Both the position numbers and the translations under genes were made by a program. Positions 6,335 to 12,267 of a stretch of 17,621 nucleotides of DNA are shown one piece after another. Location of the stretch: contig DLMI01000123.1 of NCBI GenBank assembly GCA_002478145.1, positions 1 through 17,621 of the forward strand, written 5' to 3'. Every line of letters starts with the position of its first letter. The first letter of the stretch is position 1. The DNA is from Acidobacteria bacterium UBA7540 (GTDB taxonomy: Bacteria; Acidobacteriota; Terriglobia; UBA7540). Under the pieces are notes generated by a model. That model was not told where the DNA came from and ran no database searches. It was given only the letters and a program-made list of their open reading frames with translations.

Positions 6335-7015
6335 CGGCACTCGAAGGCGGGCTTCTCAGCATCCTGCTAAGGCTGCTTTTTTTCCTGCCGCTCTGAGGCA
6401 GGGAAAAGGCCCGGTGGGTGATCTTCAGCCTCTGGCAACTGACCAAGTCCCGAGAATCGCAAGTCTGCCAGTAAATCAAAACGCGCGTCCTTGTCCGACC
6501 TTCGCCTTGCCGTTTACAGGCGCGTTGTTTGCAGTAGCAAATCAGTCCAAGGCCAACTCGACTCCTACTTCGGCCGGTTTCGCCAAAATCTCAGGCAGCG
6601 GTGCACAGGCGTGAGTGCCAGGATGCTGGAGCCTATGGCCTAAGTCCCTCAGAATGAGAGCATGGCAGACGAGTGCACGGATGTCACGCTGAGCAGCGCA
6701 ACCCATCCGTCGAAAGCAAAGGATTTACGCGCCGCCGTCCTGGAGAGTCACCTCATCGAGGCGTCGAATAAAACTGCGCGGGCAAACAGCCAATTCCCGC
6801 GACCGGACTAACACCAGCAAGACAGGCAGCCTTATGGGTTGCGAGCGGACTTTCACATCCCGGTCATTGCTTCTATTCTCCAATGCTAAAGGTCTTTGAC
6901 AACTCGAGAATTCAACCGCTCGCTTTAGATTGAAACATTACCCTGGATATTGCCGAGCGGTTTGACACTCCATTCGCTCGCGTCTGACATCCATCACCTC
7001 TGTCAGCGAAGTTAT

Positions 7016-7049
7016 TTTTCAACAGGTTGGTTGAAAACCTTGTGGAAAA
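7016..7049. other. Inverted repeat with DnaA-box-like sequence
   Basis: TTTTCAAC (7016-7023) and GTTGAAAA (7030-7037) form a perfect 8-bp inverted repeat. TGTGGAAAA, a one-mismatch DnaA box, follows at 7041-7049. There is no dnaA, dnaN or repA gene nearby and no cluster of boxes, so an origin is not supported. It may be a regulatory site for the gene at 7432. Confidence 0.25.
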
Positions 7050-7431
7050 GGCGGCTCAAGGTTACAGAAAGGTTAAGGATTGGAAGAGCTTCTAACTCTT
7101 TGCACCAACCTGTAGCATCTCCAAACCTGCTCGGGCGAACCCCAAGGGTAGGTACTCCGCTTCCAAGCCCATCTCCTCCTCACCTTGCAGTTCGCCGCGC
7201 TGCACGTTGCGGAACTGCGACTTCCCAAGCCAGAGCCAGGTGCCCCTCAGAGGATACGCGCTTCCACGAGGATCGCTTCGAGCCCCGCCTCGATAGCGGC
7301 AGGCTGGTACTCGCGTACTATATCTCATCTTGGAACTTCCCTTTAAGCTGGAGAACATGCTGAAGGTTGAGACGGCATCATCCGGGGCCGAAATGGTTCC
7401 GGCAGAAGTAAAAACTTGAGTGAGGTGAACG

Positions 7432-7908
7432 ATGGTCCTGGCCGCCCTGATCCTGATCCTCTCCACCGCGTTCTTCTTTTTCTATATGCAGGCCACTTGC
7501 CAACGCATCCTGCGCCAACAATTCGAGCGAGAGTACTTCCTAGCCATTGTCAATGCCAGCGGCCTGGAGTTCCCTGCGGTGCGCCGGACGTTGGGAGAAT
7601 TCAACGCGCCCGTCGACTACCCCCGGCTGCGCATGACGCTCAAGTGCGATTACTTGGCACTTACTTACCTGCTCAAGAATGCCGTCAACGTGAAACAGCG
7701 CTATTCGGGTAAAGAGCGGTTATTGATGTTCTACTTCCGCCTGGTCTTCGCCTCCCTTATTGCCCGGCATTGGCTCCAAGTGCATGAACAACCGGCCATC
7801 CTGAAGCTGACGGCGATTCTCCAGTACTTCGCCAATGTGGTGGGCCAGCGTGTGGACAGCGTCCGCTTCGCCAACCTAACCGCCGCCGATTACGTCGTAG
7901 GTCTTTAA
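7432..7908 (+). CDS. Conserved hypothetical protein with N-terminal membrane segment (158 aa)
   Basis: The start at ATG 7432 is supported by GAGGTG five bases upstream. Residues 2-19 are strongly hydrophobic (VLAALILILSTAFFFFY), forming a single membrane anchor. The rest is a soluble helical domain of about 135 residues with ATCQRILRQQFEREYF, DYPRLRMTLKCDYLALTYLL and a basic patch (KQRYSGKERLL). It resembles a small membrane-anchored protein I associate with Acidobacteriota, with no known function. It stands alone: the next gene on this strand is 4 kb away. Coding quality is good throughout, with no frameshift. Confidence 0.8.
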   Translation: MVLAALILILSTAFFFFYMQATCQRILRQQFEREYFLAIVNASGLEFPAVRRTLGEFNAPVDYPRLRMTLKCDYLALTYLLKNAVNVKQRYSGKERLLMFYFRLVFASLIARHWLQVHEQPAILKLTAILQYFANVVGQRVDSVRFANLTAADYVVGL

Positions 7909-7996
7909 TCCTCGTTCTGGCGCTGTTCCAACTATGCGGGGCAATTCTTCAACGCTCACCCGCCATCCCGACGCTACGCAAGGCTCTGGCCGGATT

Positions 7997-8071
7997 TGGT
8001 CCGGCGGGCAGGGGATGGAACTGCTTTTCTGACCACAGGGGCCAGCGTCCTAACTCTTAGACGACCGCCGT
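7997..8071 (-). pseudogene. tRNA-Gln-like sequence, full length with encoded CCA
   Basis: Minus strand from 8071: acceptor ACGGCGG, TC, D arm GTCT-AAGAGTTA-GGAC, G, anticodon arm CTGGC-CCCTGTG-GTCAG, AAAA, T arm GCAGT-TCCATCC-CCTGC, acceptor CCGCCGG, discriminator A, then CCA at 7999-7997. It is 72 nt before CCA, and stems score 6/7, 4/4, 5/5 and 4/5 when G-T pairs are counted. It shares the CCCTGTG loop with the copies at 2285-2358 and 711-757. The anticodon would be CTG (Gln). C33, a D loop without GG and a T loop without TTC argue against normal function. Downstream, homology with family A ends just after the CCA. Confidence 0.55.
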
Positions 8072-8140
8072 TCAAAACAGCCTCAGCGATTGCGTGCCTT
8101 GACTCGGCTTGCCGTCCCACTTCGACGGCTGCTCGCTGAA
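8072..8140 (-). pseudogene. DUF488-like 3' tail, second copy
   Basis: The frame reads FSEQPSKWDGKPSQGTQSLR, then LF and a stop at 8074-8072. This parallels FSQQPSKWNGKPS...LF and its stop at 2359. Only about 22 residues align. Upstream of them the frame (GRWADCDDPDG) is not recognisable as the CHRR part. As in the first copy the stop codon abuts the tRNA-like 5' end. Confidence 0.5.
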
Positions 8141-8302
8141 GAGTCCGTCTGGATCATCGCAGTCAGCCCAGCGCCCAGGATGCGAGTGGGATTGTCGGTT
8201 ATTGGCCGAGGAAATCCAGGTTGCCAGGGGGATTGGCCTTCGCTTTTTCTTTGCATCGGGCACACTCCTGTGTTACCTTTGAAGTGCACCCAAGAGTTCT
8301 TG

Positions 8303-8326
8303 AAGGCCCGCCTGGCAGCGGGCCTT
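8303..8326. terminator. Strong hairpin, possible bidirectional terminator
   Basis: AAGGCCCGC, a 6-nt loop and GCGGGCCTT form a perfect 9-bp stem. There is no long T run on either side (plus side TCGCATTTG, minus side CAAGAACTC), so termination would be weak or factor-assisted. It lies downstream of the kinase unit on the minus strand and downstream of the 7432 gene on the plus strand. Confidence 0.45.
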
Positions 8327-8343
8327 TCGCATTTGCGCCTAAC

Positions 8344-8586
8344 TTAGCATAGGCGCGACCTTATTGCTAGTCCTTTAAAGTCCTGAATCCACACCCCTCT
8401 CACAACTCTGGATACTGGCTCAGTGTCATTGAAGGGCGTTTTTCGGGCAGAATCCGGACTTGGGCTGTCCGGGGCTGTTTTCGCTTTCTGCGAGCGCAGA
8501 ATCTGCTTGGCCCGATAGACCATCCCCCTTCCGCCGCCACCCAACTTCTCGAGGATGCGATAGTGAGAAATGGTCTTGCCAATCAT
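8344..8586 (-). pseudogene. Third Ser/Thr kinase gene, truncated after about 26 codons by repeat B
   Basis: The ATG at 8586 overlaps the stop of the upstream kinase (ATGA). The frame reads [19 protein letters not shown], then RGMVYRAK, the glycine-rich loop of another kinase of the same family. At about 8511 kinase sequence ends and the frame runs on through repeat B (RSQKAKTAPDSPSPDSARKT) to a stop at 8344. The VALK lysine, HRD and DFG are all gone, so it is inactive. The ATGA overlap shows that two kinases were once arranged in tandem and translationally coupled. Gly to Arg in the loop (GGGGRG) may be later decay. Confidence 0.8.
8379..8511 (+). repeat. Dispersed repeat family B, copy 1
   Basis: The left half matches 3921-3988 (GAATCCACACC...ACTGGCT...GAAGGGCGT). 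The right half matches 11643-11730 (GGGCGTTT...CTTGGGCTGTCCGG and CTGTTTTCGCTTTCTG). Its right edge is the point where the truncated kinase begins. Confidence 0.75.
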
Positions 8587-11381
8587 CGGAAATTCTTGAT
8601 CAACACCGCGTCGGTCTGCTCAGTGCCGCGCGAGAGGGCCAGGCGGCCATCGCGGGACCAGTCGAACCAGAAAACCTTGTCTGAAGTGAAATGCGTCACC
8701 GGCTTCGGCGGGCCGCCCGCCACCGGTTGTTCCCAGACGTTCTCCACGCCATTCACGTCGTAGAGGTAAGAGATGGCGTGGCCATCGGGGGTCCAAGAAA
8801 AGTACCCGTGACCAGCACCCGGCAGCGGGAAAACCTTGGCGGGTTGGCCGCCCGCGAAAGGAACCATCGCCAAGCTGAATCGCTGATCCTGGCTGGGAGC
8901 GTACAGGCAGGCAATCCACTTGCCGTCCGGGGAGACGGATGGCGTGTTTGATGCGTAGTCCGTCAACTGGGACGCTGGGCCGCCTCCACTCGGAACCTTC
9001 ATCAGAACAACCTTGCCGCTCTCGGTCCGGCTGAAAACTACCCACCGCCCATCCGGCGATATGGCGGGAAACGCTCCACGGGTGAGCTGTTTCAGATTAC
9101 TACCGTCCATATCCATACGCCAGATGTTGCCCTGGCCATTTCGGTCTTCCTGGTAGAAGGCAATGAAGCCGCCACGGAGGGGGACGGCGGGCAAGGCGGA
9201 AGCTGCGGATGCGTCGTTGTTGGTGAGCCGCTGGGAGTTCGAGCCGTCCGCGCCCATCTTCCAAAGATCATAGCGTCCGTTATGAACCGAGGAATAGACG
9301 ATTTTCCCGTCCGGCGTCCAGGCCAGACCCCCCTGGCCGTCGTGGCTCTGGTTCTCGGCGCTCAACGAGCGGGCCTCGGACTCCTTGCCAGGTGTGGTGA
9401 CCTGGATGGTAGTAAGAACCTGGCCCTGCAGGGCCAGCAGTGTCTTTCCGTCCGCGCTCGCCCGAACTCCTATGTACCTCGACAGGTCGTGAGTGATCTG
9501 GCGGGCTTCGCCTCCCTCTACCGGGACTTCGTAAAGCTGTGATGTCGCGGTGGACCCCGACGCCCCTTGCGGCCTGCCCGCAACGAGCAGGTGAGGGCCT
9601 CCAGGGAGCCAGGTGAGATCCAAGATGGCGTTCCAATGTGCGCCAGCCACCGGCTGGGCCGGACCGCCTTCCGCCGCGATGGTGGTCAAAACCGACTGCC
9701 GGCTATAGTGATCGAAGGCGAGGGTCTTGCCGTCCGGAGACCACGCGACGTGGTAAATCCGCTCGGGCCATTTGTAGGATGCCATTACTCGCTCGTCAGA
9801 GCCATCCGGCGAGGCGGTCAACAAGCTGTCCTCACCAATAATGGTGGTCCGCACAAAGGCGACCCGCTGGCCATCGGGTGAAAATGCCGGCGGGTCGGTG
9901 ATCCCCGCCAGCATCTTTCTGGGACTTCCGCCCAGGGACGGCACTTGGTAAAGATCGCCGCTAGACTTTAGGCGGTCCTGGCGGACGAAGTAGACGTAGC
10001 TGCCATCGGGAGAGAACGCCACACCGGCGCAAATATCTTCGCCCAGGGTGGCAATCTGGACGTCACTGTCCGTGGCCAGTTGCTTCAGCCAGAGGCTTTG
10101 CTTTCCTGCCGTCTCCCGCACATAGGCCACATACTTCCCGTCCGGTGAGATGTCCGCCCCCTGGACGTCGCCACTGCCTGTTACACGCGTAAATTCCAAG
10201 CCGGCGGGCGGAGCCGGAGCATGGCTGGCGGCGCGATAGAGGCCATAGATGAGGGCGGCGGCGATCACCATCCCGGCAGCCATCAATGCGCTGATGGCTT
10301 TCTTGTGGCGCTTGACCAAGCCCGCGATAACCTGGGAATCGGAGCTCTCGCTCGTAGCGTCGGCATCTTGCCGGCTCGCTCTCTCGCCGCCCGGCCCAAG
10401 GGCAGGCACAAGGCCTGTCCCTATGTTGCGCCCAACCGCCGGGACGGCGGCGCTACGCCCCGAATCCGTATCACGCTTCAGGCGTTGCAAGTCTGCCCGT
10501 AGGTCGGCCGCGGTCTGGTAGCGAAGCCTGCGGTCTTTCTCCAGCGTCTTGTTGATGATTTCTTCCAGCTTGGGTGAAAGTTCAGGGTTCAGCCGCACCG
10601 GTGGGGTCGGAGCCTGGGTGAGGATGGCCGTGAAAATCATCGCGGATGTGTTGCCCGTGAAGGGCTGCTTGCCCGTCGCCATCTCGTACAGCACCGCGCC
10701 GAAGCTGAACAGGTCGGTACGTGCGTCGAGTTCTTCGCCTCGCGCCTGCTCCGGCGACATGTAGGCGACCGTGCCCAGAACCACGCCGGGGCTGGTGAGA
10801 TGCTCGGGTTCGAGGGAGGCGGTGGGCAGGGCAGAGGCTCCCACGGCTTCCGCTGCCCGCCTGGGCTTTGGCGCCAGCTTGGCCAGTCCGAAATCCAGAA
10901 TCTTCGCCTGCCCACGCGTGGTGACGAAAATATTCGCCGGCTTGATGTCCCGATGGATGATGCCCTTCGAGTGGGCAGTGTCCAGCGCATCGGCAATCTG
11001 AATGGCCAGGTCGAGCAGGGTATCGATTTGTAGGGGCGAACGGCGTTCGCCCTGCTCGGTTGGGCGCGCGCCGCGCGCCCCTACATCCACCAAATGCTTC
11101 AGGGTCTGCCCCTCCAGCAACTCCATAGCGATGAAAGGCTGGCCCTCGTGCTCATCAATGTCGTAGATCGTGCAGATGTTGGGATGATTGAGGGCAGAAG
11201 CCGCGCGCGCTTCGCGCTTGAGCCTCTCCAGGGCCTCATAATCCTTTGCCAATTCCTCGGGCAGGAACTTGAGCGCCACCAAGCGGCCGAGCCTGGTGTC
11301 CTTGGCCTCGTAGACTACGCCCATGCCGCCGCCACCGAGCTTCTCCAGAACGCGATAGTGGGAAACGCTCTTGCCAGTCAT
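8583..11381 (-). CDS. Receptor-like Ser/Thr protein kinase with C-terminal beta-propeller sensor (932 aa)
   Basis: Hanks-type kinase domain at about residues 8-275: GGGGMG loop, VALK lysine (K38), HRD (143-145) with KPAN, DFG (163-165), and MSPEQARG in place of APE. A basic linker and one membrane segment follow (about 365-388, [20 protein letters not shown]). The rest is an extracytoplasmic series of PD40/TolB-like blades (repeated [33 protein letters not shown] and WTPDG motifs). It presumably transmits a periplasmic signal to cytoplasmic Ser/Thr phosphorylation; the ligand is unknown. I chose ATG 11381 over GTG 11402 because the latter lies against the -10 box and only the former is conserved in the left paralog. 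Two palindromic elements are translated within it, residues 100-118 and 309-343. Its stop overlaps the start of a truncated third kinase. Confidence 0.95.
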   Translation of the reverse strand: MTGKSVSHYRVLEKLGGGGMGVVYEAKDTRLGRLVALKFLPEELAKDYEALERLKREARAASALNHPNICTIYDIDEHEGQPFIAMELLEGQTLKHLVDVGARGARPTEQGERRSPLQIDTLLDLAIQIADALDTAHSKGIIHRDIKPANIFVTTRGQAKILDFGLAKLAPKPRRAAEAVGASALPTASLEPEHLTSPGVVLGTVAYMSPEQARGEELDARTDLFSFGAVLYEMATGKQPFTGNTSAMIFTAILTQAPTPPVRLNPELSPKLEEIINKTLEKDRRLRYQTAADLRADLQRLKRDTDSGRSAAVPAVGRNIGTGLVPALGPGGERASRQDADATSESSDSQVIAGLVKRHKKAISALMAAGMVIAAALIYGLYRAASHAPAPPAGLEFTRVTGSGDVQGADISPDGKYVAYVRETAGKQSLWLKQLATDSDVQIATLGEDICAGVAFSPDGSYVYFVRQDRLKSSGDLYQVPSLGGSPRKMLAGITDPPAFSPDGQRVAFVRTTIIGEDSLLTASPDGSDERVMASYKWPERIYHVAWSPDGKTLAFDHYSRQSVLTTIAAEGGPAQPVAGAHWNAILDLTWLPGGPHLLVAGRPQGASGSTATSQLYEVPVEGGEARQITHDLSRYIGVRASADGKTLLALQGQVLTTIQVTTPGKESEARSLSAENQSHDGQGGLAWTPDGKIVYSSVHNGRYDLWKMGADGSNSQRLTNNDASAASALPAVPLRGGFIAFYQEDRNGQGNIWRMDMDGSNLKQLTRGAFPAISPDGRWVVFSRTESGKVVLMKVPSGGGPASQLTDYASNTPSVSPDGKWIACLYAPSQDQRFSLAMVPFAGGQPAKVFPLPGAGHGYFSWTPDGHAISYLYDVNGVENVWEQPVAGGPPKPVTHFTSDKVFWFDWSRDGRLALSRGTEQTDAVLIKNFR
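10353..10457 (-). repeat. 105-bp palindromic element inside the kinase linker
   Basis: Bounded by CGTAGCG and CGCTACG as terminal inverted repeats. Inside are three smaller hairpins (CCGCCGTCCCGGCGG; GGGACAGGC with GCCTGCCC; GCCGGCAAGATGCCG). The length is 35 codons in frame, and it encodes a Gly/Ala/Arg-rich segment ([23 protein letters not shown]) between the kinase domain and the membrane helix. Confidence 0.7.
11029..11085 (-). repeat. 57-bp palindromic element inside the kinase catalytic domain
   Basis: TGTAGGGGCG and CGCCCCTACA are 10-bp terminal inverted repeats. Two perfect hairpins lie between them (GGGCGAAC/GTTCGCCC and GGGCGCGC/GCGCGCCC). The length is 19 codons in frame, encoding [17 protein letters not shown]. 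The left paralogous kinase has no such insert at this place. Confidence 0.85.
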
Positions 11382-11405
11382 GCGAGGAACCAGCCGCTGC
11401 ACGCC

Positions 11406-11434
11406 ATCTTAGGCCACGGTTGCAGCGTAGTCAA
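11406..11434 (-). promoter_or_regulatory. Putative sigma70-like promoter of the full kinase
   Basis: On the minus strand TTGACT (11434-11429), a 17-nt spacer and TAAGAT (11411-11406). The boxes and spacing are the same as at 415-443 upstream of the left kinase. Transcription would start about 17-18 nt before ATG 11381, where no clear Shine-Dalgarno is seen. Confidence 0.55.
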
Positions 11435-11441
11435 CGCAATA

Positions 11442-11620
11442 GGACAATCCGGGACAGTTCAAGCAGCGGAACAGTTCCCAAGAGTGCTGTGCAGCAAAAT
11501 CTCACGGTGCTGGATCAAGTGCGAAGTGGTCCCGGCAGCGGGCCAAGATTTACCCAAGGGCTCCAGTCCACATCATGGGCACCGGGCAGACAGGATGGAT
11601 TGGGAATGAAAAGTCGGCTT
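11442..11620 (-). repeat. Dispersed repeat family A, copy 3 (no tRNA part)
   Basis: Matches copies 1 and 2 from the GGACAATCCGGGACAGTTCA edge to GAATGAAAAGTCGGCTT, then diverges. The rest of the body and the tRNA-like head are missing, and family B begins about 20 bp further on. Confidence 0.8.
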
Positions 11621-11642
11621 CCCATCGACTGGGTCACCTCTT

Positions 11643-11730
11643 GGGCTGGATTCAGGTGTGGAGGGCGTTTCTCGGGCCCAATCCGCGCTTGGGCTGTCCG
11701 GCGCTGTTTTCGCTTTCTGCAAGCGCACAA
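11643..11730 (+). repeat. Dispersed repeat family B, copy 2
   Basis: Shares GGGCGTTTCTCGGG, GCTTGGGCTGTCCGG and CTGTTTTCGCTTTCTGC with 8434-8511, and GGATTC...GTGGAGGGCGTTT with 15129-15172. The stretch from here to the padR promoter at 11871 shows no gene. Confidence 0.7.
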
Positions 11731-11870
11731 ATTGCCTTCCCCCACCCCGGCTCTCCAACGCAGCCGAGAGGCTGAAATCCGAACCGCGGCTGAACCCCGT
11801 GCGCCAGAATCGGGGAGTGCTTTCCCGGTCGAGCGCGATTCGGGCTCCATCCTGCGAAACAATTCTCTCC

Positions 11871-11908
11871 TTGACGGACTAGGAGAGCTATGTTACCGTC
11901 TCTCCTAG
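11871..11908 (+). promoter_or_regulatory. padR promoter region with palindromic operator
   Basis: TTGACG at 11871-11876 is a fair -35 box. With a 17-nt spacer the -10 would be TACCGT at 11894-11899, which is weak. A perfect 9-bp inverted repeat, CTAGGAGAG (11879-11887) and CTCTCCTAG (11900-11908), flanks the -10 with a 12-nt centre. This is the expected place for autoregulation by the PadR protein encoded 18 bp downstream. Confidence 0.65.
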
Positions 11909-11925
11909 ATATTCGAGGAGAGAAC

Positions 11926-12267
11926 ATGGATAAACAGATAGATCTGTTGCAGGGCACTCTGGACATGCTGATCCTCAAAGCCGTGTCGCTCGGCCCCTTG
12001 CATGGCTACGGCGTTCTGCTGCGCATTCAGCAGATTTCCGATGAACGTCTGGAGATCCAGCAAGGATCGCTGTACCCGGCTCTCTACCGGCTGGAGCACC
12101 AGGGTTTGATCTCCAGCGCGTGGGGCGAATCGGACAACAAGCGTAAGGCGAAGTTCTACCGTCTGACGGCGACCGGCCGGCGCCGGCTCCAAACGGAGAC
12201 CGAGAAGTGGAACCGCATGGCGTCGGTGATCGCCGGCATTCTGGGCACGACCCCGGAGGAGATATGA
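11926..12267 (+). CDS. PadR-family transcriptional regulator (113 aa)
   Basis: ATG 11926 is preceded by GAGGAG seven bases upstream. MDKQIDLLQGTLDMLILKAV, then GPLHGYGVLLRIQQ and QGSLYPALYRLEHQGLI form the winged helix typical of PadR proteins (residues 5-90). KFYRLTATGRRRL is the wing and start of the dimerisation helix. It is a short PadR-s1 type. Its stop overlaps the permease start (ATGA), so the two are translationally coupled. This pairing is common in Acidobacteriota, where the regulator is thought to repress its own operon; the palindrome at 11879-11908 supports that here. The effector is unknown. Confidence 0.95.
   Translation: MDKQIDLLQGTLDMLILKAVSLGPLHGYGVLLRIQQISDERLEIQQGSLYPALYRLEHQGLISSAWGESDNKRKAKFYRLTATGRRRLQTETEKWNRMASVIAGILGTTPEEI

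Larger units (their letters stand above)
5953..7431. other. Long stretch (about 1.48 kb) with no convincing gene
   Basis: Frames on both strands up to 181 codons lack recognisable motifs and overlap each other. What can be seen: a short tandem repeat at 6264-6334, an 8-bp inverted repeat with a nearby TGTGGAAAA at 7016-7049, and an 8-bp inverted pair GCGAGCGG/CCGCTCGC at 6841-6848 and 6916-6923. It may be decayed genes or a non-coding region. No tRNA or rRNA was recognised. Confidence 0.55.

Noticed and set aside
5795..6340. 181-codon minus-strand frame
   Set aside because: It overlaps the 3' end of the clear LuxR-type regulator on the other strand, and its only pattern (a PIK repeat) comes from a 15-bp tandem repeat.
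6372..6406. Hairpin CCTGCC/GGCAGG next to a T run as a terminator
   Set aside because: The T run precedes the hairpin on the plus strand and becomes an A run after it on the minus strand, so it fits an intrinsic terminator in neither direction.
7997..8071. Functional tRNA-Gln(CUG) gene
   Set aside because: Missing U33, the D-loop GG and the T-loop TTC core in both full-length copies makes a working tRNA unlikely. It is kept as tRNA-like or pseudogene.
7997..8140. Gene tail followed by a structured sequence as an integron cassette with attC
   Set aside because: No GTTRRRY/RYYYAAC core pair in the right positions and no integron integrase. A tRNA cloverleaf with CCA explains the pairing far better.
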